Of a DNA stretch of 64,000 nucleotides, positions 25,801 through 36,119 are shown piece by piece. Made by a program: the position numbers and the translations under genes. Every line of letters begins with the position of its first letter. The first letter of the stretch is position 1. The notes under the pieces are model-generated. The model did no database searches. It worked only from the letters and a program-made list of their open reading frames with translations, and was not told the origin of the DNA. This stretch comes from Lepidurus packardi (Eukaryota; Arthropoda; Branchiopoda; Notostraca; Triopsidae). The stretch is from positions 4,882,375-4,946,374 of the forward strand of contig JAKZAN010000002.1 in assembly GCA_023053545.1 (NCBI GenBank), in the 5' to 3' direction.

Positions 25801-26046
25801 GGCTACGCTCTGAAAAAGTATTCACGCCAACACTAGGAATCAACGCGGACGGCTCTGCGAAAAATATAAGTCAAACTAGAGACTACAGACATTACTGAAA
25901 CTGCTGGAACATGAACACAACTAGAAAATGAGCCTTTTACCTGCTGAATACTGTCTAAGGCATGGTTTTAACGTTCTACTCTCTCTTTTTACGTACTTAA
26001 TCTTTTCCAGTACATAACTTAAACGGCGTAATGAGCTGCAAGACAT
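22801..26046 (-). CDS. DARS2: Mitochondrial aspartyl-tRNA synthetase
   Basis: This class II synthetase charges mitochondrial tRNA-Asp. Eleven exons are read on the minus strand: 25941-26046, 25664-25854, 25509-25607, 25355-25453, 25117-25287, 24890-25066, 24558-24815, 24258-24476, 23956-24171, 23356-23542 and 22801-23000. They total 1,923 nt, or 640 residues, near the vertebrate protein. The start ATG at 26046 opens an Arg/Lys-rich, almost acid-free leader ([20 protein letters not shown]) that fits a mitochondrial presequence. The anticodon-binding OB fold follows ([11 protein letters not shown]). The catalytic core shows [11 protein letters not shown] (motif 1), [11 protein letters not shown] (motif 2, about residue 260) and GGIALGLDRL (motif 3, about residue 573), with the bacterial-type insertion between motifs 2 and 3. 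[10 protein letters not shown] and [12 protein letters not shown] are typical of this family. The tail is serine-rich. It shares a 246-bp upstream region with EEFSEC, and its ninth intron carries a transposon-like element. Confidence 0.97.
23651..23890. mobile_element. 240-bp MITE with 24-bp terminal inverted repeats and TA target duplication
   Basis: The element lies in the DARS2 intron between exons 10 and 9 (23543-23955). It begins CAGTGGAACCTCTCTTAACG and ends with the exact reverse complement; the inverted repeat is perfect for 24 bp. TA dinucleotides flank both ends (23649-23650 and 23891-23892), the target-site signature of the Tc1/mariner/pogo superfamily, and the CAGT.GAACCTC terminus resembles pogo/Tigger-type ends. 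Internally the word CTCGTTAWG.GA occurs several times in both halves, as expected for subterminal transposase-binding repeats. There is no open frame, so it is non-autonomous. Perfect termini suggest recent insertion. Confidence 0.93.
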
Positions 26047-26292
26047 AATTTTCGTAAGGATGTTGATAAACCAATAAAAATAAGCATTAAAGGTGGCGCC
26101 AAATCAGTTACTATTGTGTCCGCCACTAGCAGCCTAGATAGCTTTTAGACTACGCCTCGTTTTAAACAATCTGAAAGAAATTCGCCATCTATTGACGTTT
26201 AAATCAACCGTTGGCTTTGTTTATCAACAAACGCACGTTTATCCAAAGTAGGTGACTTAAAAAGCAAGGTTTTCAACGTAGTTTAAAAAGAA
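26047..26292. promoter_or_regulatory. Shared bidirectional promoter region of DARS2 and EEFSEC
   Basis: The two start codons are 246 bp apart and point away from each other. The gap contains a CCAAT word (about 26071), TTTGGCGCC on the minus strand near 26094-26102, which resembles an E2F site, and CGCCATCTATTG near 26182. No TATA box is obvious. Both genes act in specialised translation, so joint expression is plausible but not shown. Confidence 0.55.
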
Positions 26293-28430
26293 ATGACGAA
26301 GACCAATGTTCTTAATTTTAACGTGGGAGTTTTGGGCCATGTCGACAGCGGAAAAACGTCTTTAGCTAAAGCCTTAAGTACAGTAGCTAGCACAGCAAGC
26401 TTCGACAAAAATCCCCAGTCCAAAGAAAGAGGCATCACTTTAGATTTAGGCTTTAGTTCCTTTCTAGTTGACTGCCCCGATCATTTAAAAACCTCCGGCT
26501 ATGAAAAGCAACAGTTTACTCTGGTGGATTGCCCTGGTCATGCCTCACTAATCAGAACCATCATTGGAGGTGAAAACTCATATTCAAAATTCAAAAAATA
26601 ACTACTTATATAATACCGGCATTATAATTTCATTATTATAATTCCCTATTTTCCCAGGGGCTCAAATTATCGACTTAATGATGTTGGTTATCGACATCAC
26701 CAAAGGTATGCAAACCCAAACAGCCGAATGTTTAGTCATCGGCGAAATTACATGTGATAAAATGGTTGTTGTGCTCAATAAAATCGATATGGTTCCTCCT
26801 GAAAAACGAAAAACTGCCATTGACAAGGTACATACAAATAACCACAATAATAAACTATGGTTTAATACACTGACTTAAATTTCAAGAAAATAAACCAGGA
26901 ATGAAGACAATTACTTCAAGAAAAATCGTCAAAAAATTATATTAAAAAATATAGATCTTAAATTAATATATATCTTAAATTATATATCTCAAAGTCTAAA
27001 CGATTGATTCATCCAGATGACAAAAAAGATGCTACTCACGCTCCAACCCACGAAGTTCGCCAACAGTCCGGTAGTCGCCGTTAGCGCCGCTCCCAGTACC
27101 GAAAATCTCGACCAACAACCTATTGGTGCAGAATTTTTCGAAAAAAAACACAGTTTTTATTCGCCCAGGTGCTTTAATTGCCGGTTTTCTACAACAATTA
27201 TTTCGTTAGGCATCGACAGTCTAGTGGAAACCTTAAAGAAAGCTTCCTACATACCTCAGCGCCACGCAACTGGTGCTTTCCTTTTCGCAGTGGATCACTG
27301 TTTCGCCATCCGAGGTCAAGGCACGGTCATGACCGGAACGGTGCTTCAAGGAACTATCAAAGTCAACGATGTAAATTTAGCTATTCATCTCAAGCATTCC
27401 CTTCTCGTTTTTTTCGTCTTTGACTTGTCTGTTTCTCTTACAGTCTGTAGAAATCCCGTCCTTAAAGCTGACTCGCAAGCTGAAATCCATGCAAATGTTC
27501 CGGCAACCGGTGGAAGTGGCTTCCCAAGGAGACCGGGTGGGTCTATGCGTAACCCAGTTCGATCCCAAACAGCTCGAACGTGGTTTGGTGTGCACTCCCG
27601 GCTCTGTGCCCACCATCCACGCTGCGATCATTCAAGTGTCTAAAATCCGTTATTTCAAGCAATCTGTCCCCACCAAAGCTCGTTTCCACATCACCTTCGG
27701 GCATGATACGATCATGGCCAAAGTGTCCTTCTTCGTCGCGTCTGCGGATCACTTTAGCTTCAATCAAGAGTATTCTTACCTAGAAGAACTGGGCGACAAC
27801 GAAAACGATCCGTGTCGTAATACGTTCGCCCTTTTAGAGCTCGACAGACCCGTCAATGCCGTCCCTCACAGCTTAGTGATCGGTTCCAAATTCGATACCG
27901 ATATCCATAGTCATCAATGTCGACTAGCGTTCCACGGAAAATTGGTTCATCTGATGGAAGCTGGGGATTTCGCGACCACAACCTTGCCGTTGCTCCAAGT
28001 CTACAAGCTGAAGCAGAAAGAGGGCCAAGTCGAGCGCGTAACCAACGAGCACGAAGTCATCGCCCGGAATTTGTTCAAAAAAGAGACCAATATCCAACTC
28101 TTTGTCAATCTGGAAGTCAAGCTGAGCACGGGAGAACGCGGAGTTATTGAAGGAAGCTTTGGGCAGAGTGGGAAAGTGAAAATACGCATTCCAGGTAGAC
28201 TTTCTTGTGGTTGGCAACGTAATTTGAGACTTTATTGTCCGTTTTTTCCTTCGTTTTCATGTTCAGCGGGTTTATCGGCGTCGACTTTGGCATTGCTCAA
28301 GAAGAAAGGGAAAGGCGCTAGCGAGGAACCGCAATTGGGAACATCCGAAGGCGTGAAACTCACTCTTACTTTCAAACGTTACGTCTACGACCAAGGAAAA
28401 CGGATTGTGCAGTCTCAGCATTGGAAATGA
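26293..28430 (+). CDS. EEFSEC: Selenocysteine-specific elongation factor (eEFSec/SelB)
   Basis: This GTPase delivers Sec-tRNA to UGA codons in selenoprotein mRNAs. Six exons are read: 26293-26569, 26658-26827, 27017-27125, 27210-27370, 27444-28194 and 28267-28430. They total 1,632 nt, or 543 residues, slightly shorter than the human protein. The GTPase domain has GHVDSGKTS (G1, about residue 15), SKERGITLDLGF (switch region), DCPGHA (G3) and NKID (G4). The later domains match the family at FAVDHCFAIRGQGTVMTGT, SMQMFRQPVEVASQGDRVG, CVTQFDPKQLERGLVC, ARFHITFGHDTIM, CRLAFHGKLVH and LFKKETNIQLFV. SFGQSGKVKIRIPG and LTFKRYVYDQGKRIVQS close domain 4. All splice sites are GT-AG and phases agree. Every key GTPase motif is present, so the gene looks functional and implies that the host still makes selenoproteins. 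Confidence 0.97.
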
Positions 28431-28464
28431 AAAGAAAACTTCGCAATTATTTGTAAGAAATTGA

Positions 28465-28470
28465 AATAAA
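28465..28470 (+). terminator. Polyadenylation signal for EEFSEC
   Basis: AATAAA lies 35 bp after the EEFSEC stop. The convergent STX6 gene ends at 28658, so the two 3' ends are packed into about 200 bp. Confidence 0.7.
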
Positions 28471-28617
28471 TTTTTGAAATAGCGCCAACAAACGCCTTTT
28501 TATGCACGTAAACGGGTTGATACTTTTTTGTACACGGAACACATCAAGTTTAAATTGCAGGAATAGGAATGACTTATAAATGTCCAGTAGCTGAGCTCGC
28601 ACGCGAGCAATATTTTT

Positions 28618-28623
28618 TTTATT
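28618..28623 (-). terminator. Polyadenylation signal for STX6
   Basis: AATAAA on the minus strand, 35 bp beyond the STX6 stop codon. The surrounding T-run on the plus strand makes chance occurrence possible. Confidence 0.5.
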
Positions 28624-28657
28624 TTTTTTTTTAACTTTTTCTTTCTGGAGTTTCAAA

Positions 28658-30645
28658 TCAGAGGACGAAAAAGAGAATGATGACCAGAATCATGATTGCA
28701 GACAGCACCCCAATGGCCATCCACTGACGACGATCTGTAAAGTACAAACAAAATTAATAAAAGTGAAACTTTAAAAAATACAAAAGAAATGGGAAAAATC
28801 AATGTTAAAATGTCAAAGTAATGGAGCTTTTGTTGTTGTTGTTGGACTGTTTTTAGTCAAAACTGTGCCATCTAACGGGCACATTATCGACTACTTCTGA
28901 CCATTTAATATTTCTGATTTTTTTTTTTAATTATTTCTGAAACAAGCTTTCTATTGATCTTATTATTATTATGTAAAAAAAAAAAATAATAATAATAGAG
29001 CTTTTCGTTACCACTGGACATGTGTAAAACTTTGGCGACTTTCCGTAAGGTGGCGTCTAACTTTGTCTCGGTATTCTCGAGGTCGTGACCGAGATCGTCA
29101 AGCATGAGGGCTTGTTCGGACAATTCCTGTCCAATGTTCTGCGACATGGATTTTAGCGTGCCCACGGAGCCCGAAATGAGTCGCAGGTGGTCATCTTGCT
29201 TGTCCACTAACAATGTTTGTTGCGTCAAGATCTGAGATCGGCTATCGCTCGCTACGCCGTGGCTATGCACTGGACTGTACGTATCCGGGACGCTCTTCAA
29301 ACGCGAATAACCACTGCGTCCGCTGCCTGACATTGTCACCACGTGGGTCGGACTACTATTGGCTTCCAGTAAAGGCTACAGAACAAGACAAAACACTCCT
29401 CTTTAACGCAATAACTCGACAAAATTCAAACAATACCACAATTCTAACAATCTATCCAATTTTTCTGCAAATTGAAGACAGAAATACGAAAGTTTCACTC
29501 GATACTATGTGAATTTAAGAAAATTTAACTTATCTTAGGAATCTTACTTGACGAGCTGTGTGATCAACATCTCTTCCACGGATATTCATTCTTTCTTTAA
29601 CTTCCTGGAAGGGGAAAAAAACATTATTAGGAATACAGAAGCATGACGGGAAAATTAAGAAGAATGGATTGGTTACTTTGACTTCGTCGCGAGTTTGTTG
29701 GATGAAAAACCGTCGTTGTACTACTTCACCGGCGTCGAGACGAAAACGGGCAGGATTTTTTTCCACAATAGCTAGAGGAACGGGAAAGACAAAGCACAAA
29801 ACCCAAATGAACAAGGGCCATAAAGTCGTATTTACTGAGACACAGCAGTAAAGTACGCCTAACGCTAATTCGAGCACGTGTTTCTTTTCGTTCAGAGCCC
29901 ACATTGTTGCACCTTCTACATCGCAAGGCGTACTACTCAAAGCATGGCTTGATCAACAAACCAAGCCACAACTTCCCAAAACCAAGCAGGTGCCTCTTTG
30001 GTTAACTTTCGGTAACGAAACGGGCGAAAGTGAGAGTGAAGCTTTCAATCTTTTCATCTAAATCCCAGATAAAAACTCGCTCAAACGAGAAAAGTGCCAA
30101 GACACACCCATTGTTAAAGCGTATTGAAGACGAAGGAAAGAAGTCAGAATCGAACGAAAAATTGAATATGTCACTATGTGAAGTAAGTTTAATTAGAAAG
30201 TTAGTAGGTTGATGCCTTTGTTAGAGAAGAGGGATACATATTCTAAAGAGGACAAGGTTATCGCTTAGATAAGGAAAAGAGAAAATTACCAATGGTATCT
30301 TCCAAGTCTTCCAAGTCCCACTCGATGCTTTTCAATGCGTTTTTCAGTTCAGTGGCCGTCCAATCTAATTCATCGCGACCAAAAGAGACTCCATCATGCT
30401 GTAATTCAAGCCAACGCTGATATAATGCTCTGGTATGGTTTAGTGCCTTACAAACTTCCCTGCAAAAGCCAAAACGTACGCTCCCATGTTAGTACAACAA
30501 GCCACTGCTAAATTATTAGATGTTTTGAGTTAAAACGTTGCCAAGCATCAATCAGTATAAAAAGCAATTAAGGAAACTCAGCGGAGCAAAGCGTAATAAT
30601 ATGAACTTACTCTTTCACTACAAAGAAAGGATCTTCAAGAGACAT
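28658..30645 (-). CDS. STX6: Syntaxin-6/10 family Qc-SNARE
   Basis: This tail-anchored SNARE acts in fusion of endosome-derived vesicles with the trans-Golgi network. Six exons are read on the minus strand: 30611-30645, 30290-30459, 29677-29771, 29548-29604, 29012-29375 and 28658-28734. They total 798 nt, or 265 residues; human syntaxin-6 has 255. The start MSLEDPFFVVKEEVCKA matches the family N-terminus. The N-terminal three-helix domain shows ALYQRWLEL, ELKNALKSIEWDLEDLEDT and ARFRLDAGEV. The SNARE motif runs from LRLISGSVGTLKSM through GQELSEQALMLDDLGHDLEN to LRKVAKVLHM, with the zero-layer Gln in EQALML. The protein ends in a single membrane anchor (WMAIGVLSAIMILVIILFFV). One short exon junction (EVK repeated across exons 3 and 4) could be off by a few residues. 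Confidence 0.95.
28838..28924 (-). repeat. Dispersed ~85-bp repeat, copy 2, in the last STX6 intron
   Basis: This is the reverse-complement copy of the element at 16684-16774. It lies within the intron between STX6 exons 5 and 6 (28735-29011), ends in a T-run on the plus strand, and contains the hairpin GTGCC...GGCAC. The adjacent (TTG)n run corresponds to the CAACAAC tail of copy one. Confidence 0.85.
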
Positions 30646-30915
30646 GTCATGTCAGAATTTATCCAGCTGAACTGTGCTTTGTTATCAAGGAAATACCGTA
30701 GTTGGACCAAAAGCGCAAAGCGGTTAATTAACACTGTTAAAACAGACAGAACTTGGATGAGTTTCACCAAAACAAAGGCTGACGTCAACAATGAAAGTTG
30801 TGAGTAGGAACCACTTGAGAGCGTTAAGCAAAACCTGGCGGCGAGTTCGAATACATGTATTTCTGGACAATTTTGAAAATGTTTCTTAAAATAATGACTA
30901 TTATGACAGGTTAGT

Positions 30916-31633
30916 TCAATCTTTCGGGACGCGATCTTCATAAATTCTTAAAGCTTCCCACTGTTTGGAACCCAACCAAATATGCGGTCGTTTATGTGCA
31001 ATAAAGTTCACTGCTTCTTCAGCTGTCCAATTATTTTTCTACGTTAAGAAGTGTTTCTTTCAAATATTAATAGAAAAAACGTAGAACGTTATACCTGCAT
31101 AAGATAACACGCTACTAAGGTAGCACTTCTGGTTCGCCCAGCTTTGCAATGGACGTAAACGGAGCTTCCGTTTTGCTTGAATTGTTCAATAAAGCGCACA
31201 CCCTGATGCAGTTTATCTTGCGAAGGCGCTTCAAAGATATCCGTCGTGCTTAATTGAAGGAAATCCACGCCAGCAGTTTTCCATTCCTAACCAAGCGTAG
31301 CTAATTAGACTTGCTCCTGTATTGGCCTTGACTTACGGCCTTACTTCAGTGCTGTTCGAGAAAAGCATTAGCTCGTAATCTTCGTTCATGGATACGACTC
31401 CTTTCACCTTCTCTTCGCTGACCAACTAAAAGCCAGCAAATTTACACACTATACTTTAACCGCATCGTAAAGAATACAAAACCCAGATATATTACCTGAT
31501 TGGTCATAGACCGGAAAGGCAAGGCTCCTAATATAACAGTTTCGTCAATACGGTCGAACCACCTTCTATCGGTGAACTTCTCCATCACCACATTGAAAGC
31601 TAACGTTGGCAGATAACTGATTCGTGCTAACAT
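30916..31633 (-). CDS. PTPMT1: Mitochondrial phosphatidylglycerophosphate phosphatase PTPMT1
   Basis: This dual-specificity phosphatase-fold enzyme removes the phosphate from phosphatidylglycerophosphate in cardiolipin synthesis at the inner mitochondrial membrane. Four exons are read on the minus strand: 31496-31633, 31345-31425, 31095-31286 and 30916-31038. They total 534 nt, or 177 residues, compared with about 200 in mammals. Family landmarks are [21 protein letters not shown] near the N-terminus (written in two parts: [16 protein letters not shown] and FRSMT), [12 protein letters not shown], and the catalytic P-loop [11 protein letters not shown] (HCX5R) in exon 3. [15 protein letters not shown] follows in exon 4. 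The N-terminus before RWFDR is short (about 22 residues) and could act as a mitochondrial signal. STX6 starts 270 bp downstream on the same strand. Confidence 0.95.
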
Positions 31634-32276
31634 TGTTGACCCCAGAACAGGCTATAATAAAGAAATGTGTATGTTCTCACAGATTTAGGACGTTTCCACA
31701 CAAACGATACCAGCATTATGAGCGTTTCTGAACGGTGTGGCTGCTCTAAACCTTCTAAAAGCCGATCTAATCTCCAAACCGACGTTTGAACTCTTGCGGT
31801 TTTGTGTTTTGTTGGTAACACAATGGAGCTACGCAATGTCAAAGCCACAGCTTAAGGAAAAGAAAGCTTTCTACGTCTCGTTGCGGTCATATTTGCATTT
31901 GGTTTTCCCAACTACGCTTGGTTTTTCCCAACTTCAATGAAAATAAAACAAGAAGACGTTAGAATAAATAGATAAACCATAATAATTATGCTTTTTAATT
32001 GAGAATATAAATATGGATTTACTTGTATGAATTTGTAAAATACTACACCTGCACTTCTTTATAAACTTGATTAGTTAATGCTTATAACGAGTATTATTCA
32101 TTAATGTTCTAAAAGCGCGAGAAATGTCGATTTTTTCATGCAAAGATGGTGGCGTTATCTCTGGGTAAATTAAGAAAACACGCGTGGTATAAGGCGAACT
32201 GGGTTTCGTCTCGAGTTCGCCGTTCGCCTTTAACCAACATACCAAAAATATCACACTTTCAGCTCTAAATCTCACG
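31634..32276. promoter_or_regulatory. Divergent intergenic region of PTPMT1 and MRPL48
   Basis: The start codons of two nuclear genes for mitochondrial proteins face away from each other across 643 bp. I see no recognisable exon. Open frames of 60-70 codons overlap on both strands but resemble nothing. The region probably holds both promoters; no TATA box is clear. Confidence 0.5.
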
Positions 32277-33024
32277 ATGTTGTTATCCAAGGTAAATTAG
32301 CAATATTTGTTAATTGAAAAAGTTTAACAAGACATTTTTTGAAGGTTACCGGTCGGATCAGGAATGTTTCTAAGTTGTTAAAAAATCCCTCGTCTGTTCA
32401 AGTCGTCCCACCCAAATTCTTTGCTGACTTAACCCGAGTACGAGCCGAGCCGGAATACTTAGATGATTTAGGACCAATAATTCCAGTATATGGCACATTA
32501 GACATTCAGTTAAAATCCTACGATTTCCCTGTCTTGGAAAGTTTTATGAGTTTCGTCCATAGAACTGCGGAAAATATGGGCGTTGAAGTCGAAGATTGGT
32601 AAATTTGATCAAATTCTGTTTAACATGCCATTCTAATCCTTTATTTCCGTCATTAGTTGGGCCACGCCTGGTAGATTCCTTAACATCCAGACTTTTAAAC
32701 CTCAAAGCACCTTGATTCTATCACAATATGCCCTTCAACAATACGAAAGGAACATTCAAGTACCCAAAATTACCTGAATTGCGCTTTCCGTAAACCATCC
32801 TTCTTTCGTTTTTCCCAAAATAGGTAATAGACCCTCCTTCGACGCTAGTTCCATTGCTTATCGAAGTTATTCAGCAGACTTTACCTCCTGGAGTCGATCT
32901 TTGCGTTAAAGAGCATTCAAAGACTGATGACGATGTTCGATACGTCCCTGATATGCAACTCAAAGAAATGCGTACACAATTAGACGCAATGGGAGGTCCC
33001 ACCACTTCCAAAAAGAAGAGCTGA
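32277..33024 (+). CDS. MRPL48: Mitochondrial ribosomal protein L48
   Basis: This large-subunit mitoribosomal protein has a uS10-like fold. Four exons are read: 32277-32291, 32345-32598, 32657-32759 and 32824-33024. They total 573 nt, or 190 residues; the human protein has 212. The first exon encodes only MLLSK, so the start relies on the splice donor AAG|GTAAAT and an acceptor at 32344. Similarity to the family is clearest in YGTLDIQLKSYDFPVLESF (about residues 60-80), AENMGVEVEDCWATPG, and VIQQTLPPGVDLCVKEHS in the last exon. A mitoribosomal S10 protein is the alternative, but the acidic-Trp region and the KEHS block fit L48 better. The basic leader suits mitochondrial import. Confidence 0.92.
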
Positions 33025-36000
33025 TCCTGAACTGTTTGAAGAAGAACTGTTTGCAAGTTGTCCAGATCAGTCCTATTGTGTATTAGCTTGCCCCAGCTCC
33101 GAAATACAAGGTTTTAATTAGATGCGAAGATCAATATCTTGTCCTCTCGATAGCGTTTCATTCTAAGAATCAGGAAACTACGGGAAACTAAAAGATTAAA
33201 TTCAGAATTACGGGAACCTTCCGCGTTCCGGAGTGAAGGTCGCAATCTCTTGTATACTAAGGACATGGAAGCATCTAGCTTGTTCCTAACACCAGAATTT
33301 GGTGCCGAAGAAACAGTCTTTATCACATATCAAGGCGTCAGGCATTCCGTACTAAGGTTTCTGGGCGATGAAATGATAACCAGTTTACCAATTATATGTA
33401 CTACCGTAATCGCGCGTTAATATTCCCCTTTGGGGCGCTTAAGTCACTTGATATTAGGAAGCGAACTTCAGGAAAAGTCGAGGGATTCGATAACAATCAT
33501 CCGGAACTGTTCTACGACCATTCGACTGCCCCCGAACATTCCATGAGAAGTTTAAACCACTATGGATACCTAGAAAAAGGTCGCACTTAAACTTCATGAA
33601 GTAAGATCATTCTAGAAGACACGTATGGTCTCCTTGCGTAGTGTAATGTATCGTATATAACGCGTTGCTGCACCTTAGAGTAGAAACAAAGCTTGGAGCC
33701 TTGTGCTCCCACCAAGTTAGCTCGCTAATCATACGGATAGACTTGAAAAGAAAAGGAAACCTCGTATACCCTTGTGAAGAGTAAGTAAGAAAAGAAGGTA
33801 AGGTCCAAAAGTGGGGAGAAAGGTAGGAGAGAGAAAAGTGGTAGTAATTTCTTGGTATTTTGGTAGGGAGCCCTTTCCAGCAAACTTCCTCTCACTTTAG
33901 CATCCGCACTACTTTACAGAGAAACTGGGCAGCTCCTAGGAACTCTATAGCTCATACAAGGTCAGAAAAGAGGAAGGGTGTTCGAAGCAAGGTCAATGGA
34001 TGGTACCACTCTTTCAAGTTCTGTTCTAAAAGGAACGCGAAAGTTCGTCCACAAAGAGAAGCAACTTTCGAGAAAGCCTCAAGGGCGCTAGGTTTTTCCG
34101 CATTGTGTAGTAAATACCCTTTTTCTGTTACAAGGAAGAGCTGCAGATTCCCCTTCCAAATTACTTGGAAAGCTATGGCCAATCCAGTTCGGGCAAACTC
34201 AACGAGACCTTTCGCGTTAAGGAGTGTTTCACAACCACCAAACCGAGGAAAGTTGTCCTCCTTCACTTCTTCGTTTTCGCCTTTTATTTTCCCCTTCTAG
34301 GTAAACTTTCGCATCTGTAAATGACTGGGCCAAGTGACGAAGACCCTAGAGTTGACCTTACTATGTAGTAAACAGCTGAGTCAAATGTACCGATACCTAA
34401 TCGTTAGCATGTCGAGAAAAATGACGTCATTTTTCTGAAAGCGTATTGGTCGGATTTCAGTGTAATACGCAACTTACTATACACACCCCTAACGCGTGTA
34501 TTAAAACCGTGCCAGGTAGTTTCCTTATTACGTAATACGAGGTTACGTAAGGTTAATCGGGCTAACCGAACTGACATGAAAATTAACTTTGTGAGTCATC
34601 GAGTGCTGTGGTGTAAATAGTGTCCCCGTAACCGCCATTTTGATTTTTTTTTCATTGTTTGAATTTCCATCCGTAATGGGTTTCATTGTTGTGCTTATTT
34701 CGTTTATTTCCAATGTGGTAGCCTTGTCTAAGTTAACTTTTAACTAGTTCCCTATTGGTTACTGATCTTCAAGATTCATTTTTAGATATTAAAGTTTGAT
34801 CAGCTGTGTGAAATATTTATGTTTTAAACGGTTGACAGGTGTCCAGTTTGAATTTTGGAATGTTTGTTTTGCCAATGTGTATTCGTATATTAATCATTTA
34901 AGCAAACTACTCTGACCAAAGAAAAGTTACGTAAGAAAGTTAACAACTCTGACCAAAGAAAAGTTAAGTAAGAAAGTTAACTACTCTGACCAAAAGAGTT
35001 CAACGAAGTTGTTAAACTAATTCTGTTCAAGTCAAGTACCGAGTAAGTTTCACTAGTTTTGTGTTTATTTTCAAAACAAGGCCAGCTTCCTAGTCTACCC
35101 CACATATCACTTTACAATAACCATGATCGGTTAGCTTTTTGAATACAAAATGATTCAAAGGACTATTCTGTTGAAATATAGTTAAGTAGCAAATAGTTAA
35201 CTACTTTTGTCTACCATTTTCAACTATAGTGCCAAAGTAGTTACATTCTTTATGAAGTTAAACTAGTCGAAAAGCAGTTCTTATCCGAAATGTGTGTACT
35301 ACACTGTGAAACTGCTGAAGTTTTAGTCAGTTCAAGGAATTTGGAGAGCAGACGAAGACGGTTCAGTGAGTTCAAAGTCAAAAATAGTTCAAAAGCGTGG
35401 CGTGTAGGTATCCGGTCTGCATCGGTTGTGTTTGGAGCGCCTTCCGTGAAGCCCGAAGGAGTTCTTGGTAAGTTTCCACGCTTTTCTCCCCCAAATTCCA
35501 ACCGTCTGCAGCTCGTGAGCTTCTCTCCCAGGTTTTAAACTGAGCCGTCTCGGCCGATTTAACTGCAGTCCTCAGTCTCCTAGCAAGTATGCTAGGTTCT
35601 CTCTCTGTTTCTCAGGTTTTCCGCTGAGTCTCTTGGGAACCGTAAGGATGAAAAGATTCGGTCTAGGTACTCCACCGGGACCTTACTACTCGCGTATTAA
35701 GAAATGCCCTTCCTTCGTGTATCTTCTCGAATAGAAGTAAAGCGGAGGCCCAAGGCGTTTTGTATTAAGGACACACATCCGTATAAAAGCCCGTCGGTTT
35801 GGCCTGTCTTCTGACCCAAGTTTCCCAGCAACGGACACATGGGGTCAGGCCAAGCGCACGCCAATGGCTGTCGCAGCACCGGGGGACCTATAACCACCCT
35901 CCCTACAAAAGCCAGGGTCAGTTGTTGTTTGGATACAGAAGACATGAGTAAATCGCTCGGTTCCCTTGGAGTCCCAAGGTTCTCAGGTCGCCGCCGAAGT

Positions 36001-36119
36001 GAAGATTGGTCCAAGTGGAAAGTTAACGACGTATTTTGGGTGTTGTGTGCTTCGTGTTTCTGACTTCCCATTCATTCCTTGATCACTTCCTATTCAATCG
36101 TAACTTGTAAGAAGCGTTC
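33025..36119. other. Intergenic region between MRPL48 and the CREBZF-like gene
   Basis: No confident gene. Two stretches have longish open frames without recognisable domains: about 33153-33418 plus (around 88 codons without an early Met, containing FLTPEFGAEETVFITYQG) and 33860-34300 plus with a 104-codon frame on the opposite strand (33952-34266). A 37-bp tandem repeat lies at 34911-34994. Around 35290-35467 a moderately GC-rich stretch ends in a strong splice-donor-like CTTG|GTAAGT and could be a 5' UTR exon of the downstream gene; this is inference. Confidence 0.5.
34911..34994. repeat. 37-bp tandem repeat, about 2.3 copies
   Basis: TCTGACCAAA starts copies at 34911, 34948 and 34985. The unit continues GAAAAGTTA.GTAAGAAAGTTAAC. 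Related GTTAACTAC and AGTTAACT words continue to about 35210. Confidence 0.85.

Noticed and set aside
32277..33024. Assignment of the mitoribosomal gene to MRPS10
   Set aside because: Both share the uS10 fold, but the VIQQTLPPGVDLCVKEHS region and the overall layout fit MRPL48 better.
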